64,000 nt of DNA from Saprospiraceae bacterium (GTDB taxonomy: Bacteria; Bacteroidota; Bacteroidia; Chitinophagales; Saprospiraceae): positions 60,710 to 124,709 of the forward strand of contig JAKVCV010000017.1 of assembly GCA_022448945.1 (NCBI GenBank). The letters are read 5' to 3'. Made by a program: the position numbers and the translations under genes. Shown piece after piece: positions 28,228 through 37,806 of this stretch (its first letter is position 1; each line of letters opens with the position of its first letter). The notes under the pieces were generated by a model. It saw nothing but the letters and a program-made list of their open reading frames with translations, had not been told where the DNA came from and made no database searches.

Positions 28228-29910
28228 TTAAATTTTCCCCTCTACTATTTTCATTATTTCTATTTCTGTATCATTTGCCTTATTCAATAAATCTTGAGCT
28301 TTATTTTTAGCAGCCTCTACATAATCCAAATCTTCCAAACCTCCAAGGTTTATTTTTACATTCAAAAAAGCACCATATACAGCTGTTCGAGCACATAAAG
28401 CTCCAACCCCCGCATCAGTAACAGAATTCGGGTTACCTATTTCTGCCATTTTTTGTATTATTGACATACTCTCTAATGCCGTTTCCATAACTTTCAAAGG
28501 AACTTCTACAGCATATTTAGTCGCATTCTGAATGGCATTTTTTCTTGCAGTTTTTTCGTTTTCATTACCTTTAGGTAGGCGAAAAGCATTCATGATTTCA
28601 TTAAATGCATTGGTATCTTCATCAACCATTGCTAACAACTTATCTTTAATTACCTGACCTTGATCAGCATAATCAGAAAACTCTTCCCACCTATTATCCC
28701 AACCTCTTTTATGAGAAGACAAATTTGCGACCATTGTTCCTAAAGAGATGCCTAAAGAACCAACATAGGCAGATATTGAGCCACCACCAGGAGCGGGGCT
28801 TTCAGATGCAGTTTCATTCGCAAAACCAGGTAAAGTCATATCCAATAAAGGGGTATTTTGATCTGCTGCTAAAAGATATTCAATAATCTTCTTTTGGGGA
28901 TCAAAAGGAGTTAATTCATCCAACCCCATTGTTTTAACTGCAATTTTTATAATCTGGTCCTCTGATATACCTGTAGAACGATTTTGTTTTTTTAAAAAAT
29001 ATTTGCCAGCATCCAGAATAACATTTAAGGGCATTAATCCTACTAATTCTGACCCCGTTACACGTAGCCCTCTTTTATTGGCAGACTTACAGCACTCTTC
29101 AAAAGCAATATGAAATGGCGTTTCTTTTATATCAGTAAGATTCATGGAAACCTGCGCTATTCCATATTCTTCAATAAACCACCCGATTCCTTTTACAGAT
29201 TTGCATGCTCCTGGCACCCTTACAGCATCACCATTTTCATCTCTTATTATTTTACCAGTTATTGGGTCTCCTTCCCTTTTTGAACGACCAGCCTCTCTAA
29301 CATCAAAGGCTACTGAATTCGCCCTACGAGTTGAAGTGGTATTTAAATTGACATTATAAGCAATTAAAAAATCTCGAGCTCCAATGGCTGTTACACCAGC
29401 AGAAACATTCAAAACAGATGGTCCGAAGTCAGGATTAAAATCATCCTTTAGGAGTTTAGATTCCATTTTTTCATATTCTCCTGCTCTTATATTTGCTAGA
29501 TTTTTCCAACGGGGGTCCGTTGCTGCTGATTCATATAGAAAAACAGAAATACCAATGTCTTTACCAACCCTTTCTGCTAATTTTCTAGCATAAACAACTG
29601 TTTCCTCCATTGTAATATTTGAAATAGGGATAAAAGGGCAGACATCCGTTGCACCCATTCTTGGGTGTTCACCACTATGTTTGCTCATATCAATTAATTC
29701 TGCGGCCTTTTTTATTGCCCTATATCCAGCCTCCACTACGGCATCTGGTTCACCCACAAACGTAACGACAGTTCTATTGGTAGCTTTACCTGGATCTACA
29801 TCAAGTAATTTTACACCTTCGACTGTTTCTATCTGATCAGTAATTTGTTTAATTATTCCTAAATCGCGTCCTTCACTAAAATTAGGGACACATTCGATTA
29901 ATTGTTTCAT
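28228..29910 (-). CDS. ftcD: Bifunctional glutamate formimidoyltransferase / formimidoyl-THF cyclodeaminase
   Basis: A 560-residue cytoplasmic enzyme with both activities fused, as in animal FTCD (about 540 residues). The N-terminal transferase (about 1-320) shows LIECVPNFSEGRD, the catalytic-site motif HSGEHPRMGATDVCPFIPI and FLIAYNVNLNT. The C-terminal cyclodeaminase (about 360-560) shows SPAPGGGSISAYVGSLG and GNPNSVTDAGVGALCARTA. The pair moves a formimino group from formiminoglutamate to tetrahydrofolate and releases ammonia, the last steps of one histidine degradation route. No hutH, hutU or hutI is adjacent. It lies downstream of a sodium:solute symporter gene with a 169-bp gap. Confidence 0.93.
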   Translation of the reverse strand: MKQLIECVPNFSEGRDLGIIKQITDQIETVEGVKLLDVDPGKATNRTVVTFVGEPDAVVEAGYRAIKKAAELIDMSKHSGEHPRMGATDVCPFIPISNITMEETVVYARKLAERVGKDIGISVFLYESAATDPRWKNLANIRAGEYEKMESKLLKDDFNPDFGPSVLNVSAGVTAIGARDFLIAYNVNLNTTSTRRANSVAFDVREAGRSKREGDPITGKIIRDENGDAVRVPGACKSVKGIGWFIEEYGIAQVSMNLTDIKETPFHIAFEECCKSANKRGLRVTGSELVGLMPLNVILDAGKYFLKKQNRSTGISEDQIIKIAVKTMGLDELTPFDPQKKIIEYLLAADQNTPLLDMTLPGFANETASESPAPGGGSISAYVGSLGISLGTMVANLSSHKRGWDNRWEEFSDYADQGQVIKDKLLAMVDEDTNAFNEIMNAFRLPKGNENEKTARKNAIQNATKYAVEVPLKVMETALESMSIIQKMAEIGNPNSVTDAGVGALCARTAVYGAFLNVKINLGGLEDLDYVEAAKNKAQDLLNKANDTEIEIMKIVEGKI

Positions 29911-30079
29911 TTTAGAAAATTAATAGTCCTATAAACGTTTTACAAATAATAATTTTATTTCAATTTAACATTGAGAGTCAAATGTAACAAGAGCTAGCGC
30001 AAATTTTTAAGTTTTTCTATGAAAAAATTAAATTACCAAAGCTATAAAAAAGGAATCTTCAAAAAATAAATGATTAACA

Positions 30080-31657
30080 TTATTGTTTTTCACTAGCCAA
30101 CCACAAACCAATAAACGTTAACATTCCATTAAGTAGTAGCAATTCAAAACCAAATTGATAACCCCATAATAACACATCAGAATTTGTATTAATAATAAAG
30201 GTAAATAAAGGAGCTAGTAAACAAACAAAAGGCACAAATTTATCGATGACTTTTCTAGAGGTAAACAAACCAAATGCATAAAGTCCTAATAAAGGCCCGT
30301 AGGTGTATCCTGCAAATTTAAACAGTGCATTTATAACTGATTGATCATTTATGAGCCAAAAACCAACAATTACAATAAAAAGAATAAAAGAAAACCCAAC
30401 ATGTACCATGTATCGAGTTTGAATCTTACCTGTACCCTGGTTTGAGTGGCAATCAGTTGATGCAATATGATTTATTGTAACATCGTCATTAAAAGTTTCC
30501 TCTGATTCTACTATAGATGTCTCTAGCCCATCTTTAAATCCAAGAAAATCAACACAGAAAGAAGTGGTTAGCGATGTCAAAGCAGAATCGGCACTTGAAT
30601 ATGCAGCAGCAACTAAGCCAATAATAAAAGCTACACCAATTTGCCACGAAAGGTGTTCAAGGGCTATTGTTGGATACAAACTATCTGACCTATCAATTTC
30701 AACACCGTTCTGAAAGGCATAAATAGCAAGTAATGCCCCAAGCATTAAAAAAACAAAATTAGCAAATACGAGAATGACACTAAAACTAAACATATTCTTT
30801 TGTGCATCACCAATATTTTTACAGGTTAAATTCTTTTGCATCATATCCTGATCCAGTCCTGTCATTACAATTGAAATAAACATCCCTGCCAAAAACTGTT
30901 TAAAAAAATTATTTGGATCAGACCACCCCCCTTCAAAAAAGAAAATTTGTCCCAATCCTTCAGATTGAATATTATTCCACAACCCTCCTATTGAAATATC
31001 CATAACACTTGTCAATTCTACAATTGTCATAATTACTGCAATAAGCATAAAAGATGTTTGTAATGTATCTGTCCATACAATGGTTTTTATACCACCTCTA
31101 AATGTATATATCCAAATTAAAAAAATGGTTAACAAAGATACCACCCAAAATGGAACACCCCATGAATCAAAAACAAAAATAAACAACACCATAGCTACCA
31201 AATACAACCTAAAAGACGCACCAATAATACGTGACAGGAGAAAAAAAGCAGCACCTGTTTTATATGAAGCAATTCCAAATCGTTGATCAAGATATGAATA
31301 GATAGAGGTTAGGTTGAGTCTATAATAAAGGGGCAATAAAACTGTTGCAATAACTGCATAGCCTACTAAATAACCAAGTACCATTTGCATGTAGGAGAAT
31401 TGCATATTTACAGTATTCGAAACTTCGGCACTTAAATAAGCAGCTCCAACCATCCCTGGGACAGAAATAAAAGTAACACCCGACAACGAAGCGCCAATCA
31501 TCCCAAAAGCTACAAGATACCACGGAGATTGTCTATTAGCAACAAAAAAGTCCTTGTTAGCAGTTCCTTTTCCAGTTAAAAAGGCTACAAAAAGCAAAAG
31601 CAAAAAATACCCACCTACAATAGTGATAATCAATGTGGGGGAAAGAACAACATCCAT
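30080..31657 (-). CDS. Sodium:solute symporter (SSS family)
   Basis: A 525-residue polytopic inner-membrane protein with about 13 hydrophobic segments, as usual for SSS transporters. N-terminal ANRQSPWYLVAFGMIGASLSGVTFISVPG and later GLVAAAYSSADSALTSLTTSF are characteristic of the sodium-binding and substrate-site helices. A hydrophilic loop (about 385-410) contains the acidic VESEETFNDDVT. Substrate is unknown; the family carries sugars, amino acids, vitamins and nucleosides. It starts 36 bp after the stop of the helical-protein gene upstream and precedes the cyclodeaminase gene, so a role in uptake of histidine or related compounds is possible but only inferred from position. Confidence 0.9.
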   Translation of the reverse strand: MDVVLSPTLIITIVGGYFLLLLFVAFLTGKGTANKDFFVANRQSPWYLVAFGMIGASLSGVTFISVPGMVGAAYLSAEVSNTVNMQFSYMQMVLGYLVGYAVIATVLLPLYYRLNLTSIYSYLDQRFGIASYKTGAAFFLLSRIIGASFRLYLVAMVLFIFVFDSWGVPFWVVSLLTIFLIWIYTFRGGIKTIVWTDTLQTSFMLIAVIMTIVELTSVMDISIGGLWNNIQSEGLGQIFFFEGGWSDPNNFFKQFLAGMFISIVMTGLDQDMMQKNLTCKNIGDAQKNMFSFSVILVFANFVFLMLGALLAIYAFQNGVEIDRSDSLYPTIALEHLSWQIGVAFIIGLVAAAYSSADSALTSLTTSFCVDFLGFKDGLETSIVESEETFNDDVTINHIASTDCHSNQGTGKIQTRYMVHVGFSFILFIVIVGFWLINDQSVINALFKFAGYTYGPLLGLYAFGLFTSRKVIDKFVPFVCLLAPLFTFIINTNSDVLLWGYQFGFELLLLNGMLTFIGLWLASEKQ

Positions 31658-31693
31658 ATTAGGAATATATTTAATTAAAAAAGGATAGAAAAA

Positions 31694-33211
31694 CTAATAT
31701 AACCGTTTTAAATTAGCAATTGAACAATTCTGAATTTTACTATCGAACCAATCTACGAAATTAAACATTATAAAAAAACCTTTTTGATCTTCCTTGTCAG
31801 CTATTTTTTCCATTTGTTTTTTATATTGAATTAATAATTTTAATTGATCCTCTTCAGATTTACATTTCACTCGTCGTTTAAAAAACTTAAGGAATGTATT
31901 AGCAACTTCAAAAAAGGCAAATTTTCTATAAAGACGAATACGGGTTGATTCAATTTTATTTTGGATTAACTTGTGATTACCAAGTCCGTCATGAATTAAC
32001 AAATGAGTAATTTTTCCCATATTTTGATAGGGCAAGACATAAGTCTGAGGGATGTTTTTTTCAAAAAAAAGCAACCAATTATAACTTTCTTCATATTTCC
32101 CCAGACAAAATGTAGTGTTTATAAACAAAATAAAACTTTGAACTAACAAGTTTAGATCCCAATTTTTTTCATAATCAATATACATTTTCCATAATTTATT
32201 AATCTGATGATATGCCTGATGGTAATGTTGTTGTTTAACCTCTGCATATAACAAAGTAACCGCACTAGCAATTTTTAGCTTTATCGTATAAAATGATGAT
32301 TTATACAACAAAGTGAAAATTAACATGTTGTCCATATTATTTACCAAAGCAAAATGTTCCTTATAGTTTTTATTGCTAAGTAAAACCCATAATAAATTTC
32401 TATGATAAGCAAATGCCAGAAAAGGTGAAATATGAGAAGCTGCCCAATTTTGATTCAAAAGATCAAGGCGTTGCTTTTCAGTAGCAATCAATTGTTCAAA
32501 ATCTTGCAACCCATAATAAACATATATCAAAATGGTTAACAACATACGTTTTTTAAGAAGATTGTGTTCTTTATTTAACTGAAAATGAGTTTTTTCAATG
32601 AAACTCTTCAAAAACGCTCTGTGTTTATTATTCCTCCCAAATTGATGTTCCAAAAAAAACAATCGCAAATCAAAAATCTGCTTTTTAAGTTCAACTACAT
32701 CTTTTGTGTAGCTATTATTTTCACGATAAAGTTCAAATAAATTCTTTTTTTGTTTTACTGCTTCATCATGACTATCTTCTTCTGTAACCCAATCCTCCAT
32801 CAAATCACTTATTTCAAGTACCAAACCATAATAATTATTGGCTTTGGCCTTTATTAAAGCATTATTAAGAATAGATTTACCTTGTTGATGTAAGCCTTTA
32901 TCTCTTAAAATAATATAATGTTTAAGACTTTCCATCACCTCATACCGAGGGTGGCTAGCTGCATGAAAATTAGCCAAACTTTTTAAAATTAACTTATATA
33001 AGTGGTGTTGAACTCTGGATAAAGATGAAGATATATGCTCTTTAACCAACAACTCCCTCAACACCTCGAAATTATATTTTTTTTGTTCTAAAATTTGATC
33101 AAAAAGCTTAATATAAATTGAGCCTTCACGTTTGTTATTTACTTTAAAATAACGCTTTTCATTTTTTCCCATTGAATGGATAAGATCATGGAGTTGTTGA
33201 CTTTTTCTCAT
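31694..33211 (-). CDS. Helical (TPR-like) conserved protein of unknown function
   Basis: A 505-residue soluble, basic, almost entirely alpha-helical protein if started at ATG 33211. An upstream ATG (33274) adds 21 residues that do not fit. The N-terminus carries QLHDLIHSMGKNEKRYFKV followed by YIKLFDQI; I have the impression that an 'S-x-x-K-x-E-KRYFK' start with a nearby LFD is shared by a family seen in many Bacteroidota, but no function is known to me. The rest looks like irregular TPR-type helix pairs rich in Tyr, Phe and Leu. It lies between the hybrid histidine kinase and the symporter gene in a co-directional run. Confidence 0.65.
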   Translation of the reverse strand: MRKSQQLHDLIHSMGKNEKRYFKVNNKREGSIYIKLFDQILEQKKYNFEVLRELLVKEHISSSLSRVQHHLYKLILKSLANFHAASHPRYEVMESLKHYIILRDKGLHQQGKSILNNALIKAKANNYYGLVLEISDLMEDWVTEEDSHDEAVKQKKNLFELYRENNSYTKDVVELKKQIFDLRLFFLEHQFGRNNKHRAFLKSFIEKTHFQLNKEHNLLKKRMLLTILIYVYYGLQDFEQLIATEKQRLDLLNQNWAASHISPFLAFAYHRNLLWVLLSNKNYKEHFALVNNMDNMLIFTLLYKSSFYTIKLKIASAVTLLYAEVKQQHYHQAYHQINKLWKMYIDYEKNWDLNLLVQSFILFINTTFCLGKYEESYNWLLFFEKNIPQTYVLPYQNMGKITHLLIHDGLGNHKLIQNKIESTRIRLYRKFAFFEVANTFLKFFKRRVKCKSEEDQLKLLIQYKKQMEKIADKEDQKGFFIMFNFVDWFDSKIQNCSIANLKRLY

Positions 33212-33341
33212 ATGCGTGGCAAAACATTTATAACATAAAAGCCTAATCGTACTTTTGTATCTCTTTTTATACAAATACTAAACAAATCAAATTTATCATG
33301 AAACGGAAGAATTGATACTAAAGAAAATACAAAAGAGAAAA

Positions 33342-35075
33342 TTACATTGCTTTTTTTATTACTTCATATAAAACACCTGGGTTAAAAGGCTTAATAATAT
33401 ACTCATTAACCCCAGCAGTTCTTGCTTCCTTGATTTCAGTTTGAGTAGCAGATGCAGACAAAGCTATAATATCTATCTCACATCCTCTTTCCCTAAGTTT
33501 CCTGGTTGCTATAAAGCCATCCATAACAGGCATTTGCATGTCCATTAGAATAACATCATACACATTTTCTTCATATAATTTCAATGCTTCAAGACCATTA
33601 AAAGCAACATCATATTTAATATTCCATTTCTTTAAAAACCTTGCAAGTACCATTACATTAACTTTATTATCTTCAACAAGCATTAATCTTGGCGAATTTT
33701 CAAATGGTAGTGTATCTAAAAAACTTATGGAATTAATATCCTTGGATGGTTCTATTATTACTGGACAGTCAATGCTAAAATAGAACCTTGATCCTTTACC
33801 AGGATGACTTTCGAGATAGATTTCAGAATTTAATAATTTTAATAATTCTCTTGAAATACTAAGCCCAAGGCCTGTCCCAATTTCTTTTTTTTGCTTAAGC
33901 GAATTAACCTGCCCAAACTTATCAAAAATCAACCTATGCTGATCTTCAGGTATACCAATCCCTGTATCAATTACTTCAAATAACAATTTGGCACTATTCT
34001 GATTTGAGTCACATTTTTTAACCTTTACAATTACAGCTCCATCATCGGTAAATTTAATAGCATTTGAGATTAAATTACCTAAAATCTGTTTAATAAAATT
34101 ACTATCAAGTTCAATAAAATTTGGAACATCAGTATCTACATTAAAGGTCAAAGTATTGTTTTTCTCCTTAGCTTTTTCATGATATGTCTGATAAACATTT
34201 GTGAGTAACCTTTCCAAATTAGTTTCCTGAGGATTTAAAATAGTTTTACCAGACTCTATTTTACTAAAATCAAGAATGTCATTAAGTAAATTGAGTAAAT
34301 GTTCACTTGAAGCATTTAAAGCAATCGCTAATTCTTGATCATCTTCTGATTCATAATCATACTCTTTAAGAATGTGTGAAACACCTATTATTGCATTTAA
34401 GGGGGTTCGTATTTCATGACTCATTATAGACAAAAAATTAGACTTTACACGATTTGACTCTTCAGCCTCTTCCTTTGCTTTTTCAAGTTCTTTTTGAACC
34501 TCTAACAATCTAAGATTCTTATCCTCTACCAATTTTTGATTTATTTGATAAGCTTTTTTAAATAAATAGACTGGTAACGAAGTAAAAAAAAGTGTAGTAA
34601 AAAGTGCAATTGCTATATCAAACTCTAGCGTATCTTTATCTGGATACAAAGTAACCCATTCTGGGAAATTAGCTTGTAAGAATATTAATAAAGCAGCATT
34701 AAAAAAGACTAAAATTATAAAATACCAATATCTCTGATAATTTATTAAACTAGTCATAATAACTACAACAATAATTAAATTAAAGGATGCAGGGCCTGTT
34801 AATCCGTTGACCATAAACCACGATAGACTTATAGAAAACAATGCTATAAAAATCAAAGTAATTAAAGCCAAATTAAAAGTTGCTTCTTTCTGAGCTAAAA
34901 CATAAAGAATATACAACAATAAACAACAAATGACATTTAAAATTACCATTGGAATATTCCCGGAAAAAATTGCATTAACCGAAAAACCTACCACACAAAG
35001 CGCAATTCCTAAAATGCAAGCTTTCAAGAATAAAGCTTGTTCTAGCGTATACTTTTTATTTTGAAAGAAACCCAT
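33342..35075 (-). CDS. Hybrid sensor histidine kinase with C-terminal receiver
   Basis: A 577-residue membrane kinase. Six hydrophobic segments (about 15-175) form the sensor part with almost no periplasmic domain. A coiled coil (about 178-210) leads to the dimerisation domain with the phosphorylated His in FLSIMSHEIRTPLNAIIG. The ATPase domain has the N box (NLISNAIKFT), DTGIGIPEDQH and GTGLGLSIS. The receiver (about 463-577) has the acidic VEDNKVN and phospho-acceptor Asp in VILMDMQMPVMDGF. No output DNA-binding domain is present, so a phosphotransfer partner is needed. The CotH-family gene lies upstream with a 61-bp gap. Confidence 0.93.
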   Translation of the reverse strand: MGFFQNKKYTLEQALFLKACILGIALCVVGFSVNAIFSGNIPMVILNVICCLLLYILYVLAQKEATFNLALITLIFIALFSISLSWFMVNGLTGPASFNLIIVVVIMTSLINYQRYWYFIILVFFNAALLIFLQANFPEWVTLYPDKDTLEFDIAIALFTTLFFTSLPVYLFKKAYQINQKLVEDKNLRLLEVQKELEKAKEEAEESNRVKSNFLSIMSHEIRTPLNAIIGVSHILKEYDYESEDDQELAIALNASSEHLLNLLNDILDFSKIESGKTILNPQETNLERLLTNVYQTYHEKAKEKNNTLTFNVDTDVPNFIELDSNFIKQILGNLISNAIKFTDDGAVIVKVKKCDSNQNSAKLLFEVIDTGIGIPEDQHRLIFDKFGQVNSLKQKKEIGTGLGLSISRELLKLLNSEIYLESHPGKGSRFYFSIDCPVIIEPSKDINSISFLDTLPFENSPRLMLVEDNKVNVMVLARFLKKWNIKYDVAFNGLEALKLYEENVYDVILMDMQMPVMDGFIATRKLRERGCEIDIIALSASATQTEIKEARTAGVNEYIIKPFNPGVLYEVIKKAM

Positions 35076-35136
35076 TTTCTCAAACCATTTAATATTAATT
35101 GAATAAAACTTGGTTTTAAAAAAAATTGCAGAAATT

Positions 35137-37479
35137 TTAGTTGTCAGTGACCTTATTAACTCTTTTCCGAGCAGTTATATATGCCATAACAATTACAATA
35201 AAAACAGCAGTTGTTACGGCCCCCATTTTGACTAAATTAAGAAAACTGTCCCATTCTCTTTTTTTACGTATTTTTACATAATCAGGGTTAACAGATGCTG
35301 GGCTGCCGGCACGAAGTTGCTTCCTCCAGTTCTGAATATTATTATTGTTCAGATTAAAATCTTTAAGGGCAATAGTTTGCACACCTACAATAGTATCTTG
35401 TGAAAAATCATAACCAATACTATCTACCGGGTTATCTAGTTGATCATAGACCCTAATAACCTCTCTTTTATTTCCAATGCCAAAAGTCATTCCTTCAACA
35501 AATTCGAGACAATCAGGGAATGATCTTTTAAATTTATCTATGTTATTGCTAACAACGAGGTAATCATTTGGTTTTATGGTAATATTAGGAAAAACAAACT
35601 CTTTTTCATCAGATGCTTTTATTTTCCATCCTTCAAGATTCAGATCATTTTTAGTATTATTATAAAATTCTATCCAGTCTCCAGAAAGCGTATCGCTGAA
35701 ACTAATTTCATTAATTATCATTTGTTTATACTTAGGATGTTCTCCTTTAATAAAAAACGCATGAATATCATGAATTGTATCCGTAAAACTTAACGATAGC
35801 TCTTTGCCTTCAATTCGTTCACCATCCATTTCCCAATGCGAAAACAAATAACCAAAATTAGGCTTAGCTTTAATTTTTGCTGGCGTTTTACTAAAATATA
35901 CTCCTTCAAATTGCTTATTAACAGTAATTATATCATTAACAATGACAGTACCATTACTGTCAACATTAATTTTAAGTTTAACATCATCACCAAAATGAGG
36001 AAACATTTCATGAAGAAAATCACGCATAAACGCAGGGCGCTTCCTTGAAAACTCCTTCATGCGATCAACTTCTTTATACCAACGACGAGAGGCCAAATCC
36101 CATCTATCCCAATGCCTAGGAAGTTCTGGCATAATACCAGAGGCCATTATATCTATTTGAGATATAATACGAGAAGAATCAAATGTCCAATTAATACGAT
36201 CTAAAAATCTAGTGACAAATTTTTCCTGAAATTTCTTGTTTTGAAGTAGAGACCTAAGATTCAGTGTGCTCCATGGTGGATTGGGCCATGCAGGGCCATC
36301 AACACGAGTATGAAAAGCCAAACTATTATTTTTATACCCCTTACGGCCATAGTGCCCTAAGCCAAAATCTGTATCAAATAAAATCCATCTCCATTTACCT
36401 CCCTCCTTCTTGGGACGCCAAAACTTTATATTACCCCCTGCATCCTGATTATCAATATAAATTTGGATAATTTGATATTCCATAAAATTATCTACATCCA
36501 TTTGAGTAGCTACATAATCATAATTCTCTTGAACTCTAAGGCTATTATGAATCATAAAATTTCGCATTTGATCATATGCCCTTCTTGAACCAGCTTGAAT
36601 ACTCTTTCTATGTTCAATCAAGTTAATACTGTCTTTATCAAGCCGAAAATTTTCAGCAATATAATGGCGAGTTAATTTTTCCCGAAAATTATAAATACCC
36701 CAATATTTGCCATTAATAAAAACAACCGAAGGGCGATAGGCCTGTACTTCAAGACCCATTTGTTTACCAAGACTTGTAATCAAAGCATCTCTAAAATGCG
36801 TTTCTCCAAAATCACTACCAGAATTTCTCAATACAAGTCGTTTAAATTTCTTTTGATCCTTATCAGGGAAAATACGATGCTTGATATATTTATTGCCATA
36901 TCTTGATTTACTGGCATACAACGAAAAAGATTTTTGTGGAAAAATACGACTCATTCCTCCAAAAATCTTGAATCCTACATCCATATCACAAACCCTTTTC
37001 TTAGTAGTTTCAAAAATTTCTATGTGACACGGGTATTCTCGTCGTGAATAAAAATTAGCTCCATCATGAGGAAACTTTGCGGAAGCCCTAGGGCCCCTCT
37101 TAAATATACCTTTAACAGGGTCAAACAATATATAAGACTCAATAGATACTGAAACAACAGGTAATGTTATTGAATCTTCATTGATAAAGTAGGAATTGCT
37201 AATCACGTTACTAGCAACGCCGTTGATATAAGATATTGATCTTAATACAGTTGTTGAATCTATTAGAATTGCACCTTTGTAACGTTTTGAATAACTATTG
37301 GGTTTAGAACCATTCGTTGTGTAAAATATTTGAGCCTCAGGTTTATTCGATTGTATTTTCACGGCCGTAGCCACCTTATAAAAGCCCGCTTTGGGGATAG
37401 CTTCTAAAGTAATAGTATCCTGTCCAAAAAGAAAATGGACAGTCAATTGCAATAAAAAGACAATTTTAAATGATTTCAT
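35137..37479 (-). CDS. CotH-kinase family secreted protein with lamin-tail domain and C-terminal membrane anchor
   Basis: A 780-residue protein with a signal peptide when started at ATG 37479 (MKSFKIVFLLQLTVHFLFGQ). Longer starts at 37503 (ATG) or 37512 (TTG) weaken it. Order: a chitobiase-type beta domain (about 25-105, FYTTNGSKPNSYSKRYKG); a CotH kinase-like domain (about 125-490, with FGGMSRIFPQKSFSLYA, LRNSGSD, FINGKYWGIYNFREKLTRHY and ILFDTDFGLG); a repeat-like linker; a lamin-tail domain (about 590-700, INEISFSDTLSGDWIEFYNN); and one transmembrane helix (about 748-768) before a basic tail. CotH proteins are atypical protein kinases. The membrane helix replaces a T9SS sorting domain, so it should be anchored in the inner membrane facing the periplasm. 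Confidence 0.85.
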   Translation of the reverse strand: MKSFKIVFLLQLTVHFLFGQDTITLEAIPKAGFYKVATAVKIQSNKPEAQIFYTTNGSKPNSYSKRYKGAILIDSTTVLRSISYINGVASNVISNSYFINEDSITLPVVSVSIESYILFDPVKGIFKRGPRASAKFPHDGANFYSRREYPCHIEIFETTKKRVCDMDVGFKIFGGMSRIFPQKSFSLYASKSRYGNKYIKHRIFPDKDQKKFKRLVLRNSGSDFGETHFRDALITSLGKQMGLEVQAYRPSVVFINGKYWGIYNFREKLTRHYIAENFRLDKDSINLIEHRKSIQAGSRRAYDQMRNFMIHNSLRVQENYDYVATQMDVDNFMEYQIIQIYIDNQDAGGNIKFWRPKKEGGKWRWILFDTDFGLGHYGRKGYKNNSLAFHTRVDGPAWPNPPWSTLNLRSLLQNKKFQEKFVTRFLDRINWTFDSSRIISQIDIMASGIMPELPRHWDRWDLASRRWYKEVDRMKEFSRKRPAFMRDFLHEMFPHFGDDVKLKINVDSNGTVIVNDIITVNKQFEGVYFSKTPAKIKAKPNFGYLFSHWEMDGERIEGKELSLSFTDTIHDIHAFFIKGEHPKYKQMIINEISFSDTLSGDWIEFYNNTKNDLNLEGWKIKASDEKEFVFPNITIKPNDYLVVSNNIDKFKRSFPDCLEFVEGMTFGIGNKREVIRVYDQLDNPVDSIGYDFSQDTIVGVQTIALKDFNLNNNNIQNWRKQLRAGSPASVNPDYVKIRKKREWDSFLNLVKMGAVTTAVFIVIVMAYITARKRVNKVTDN

Positions 37480-37806
37480 ATAGTTCCTAAAGTTCAAAAA
37501 CATGATGTACAATTAAATAAATGGCTGGTTATTCTATTCTACTTCGAATCGAAGAACTACATATTTTTTAAGGCATACATAAATATTTCTTTTAAAATAA
37601 AAGTGCTCCCAAATAATAAAAAATTGAGCATTAACATAAAACATATTTAAAACTTCCGCGTAGAATGATCATCGGCAGGAATACAAGTAAAAGTACTAAG
37701 TTTATTTTAGAAGACAACTTTGGCCAATATGATTTTTCTTTTTAACACATAAATATATGCATTAGCCTTTTAAATCACATTATTAATTAAACTAGAAATT
37801 ATAGAA
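37480..37806. other. Divergent intergenic region with a short palindrome
   Basis: This 327-bp spacer separates the divergent CotH-family and radC genes. CTTCGA-A-TCGAAG at 37542-37554 is a perfect 6-bp palindrome with one central base and could be an operator, but it is short. No tRNA-like fold accompanies it. No good -33/-7 pair was found for either gene. Confidence 0.35.

Noticed and set aside
29932..29946. AAACGTTT near the cyclodeaminase start as a LacI-type operator
   Set aside because: Only an 8-bp CG-centred palindrome in AT-rich DNA, with no second site and no link to the LacI gene at 7.4-8.4 kb.
37542..37554. CTTCGA-A-TCGAAG as part of a tRNA T-arm or regulator site
   Set aside because: No cloverleaf can be built around it. 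As an operator it is too short to support a claim, so it is noted only in the spacer entry.
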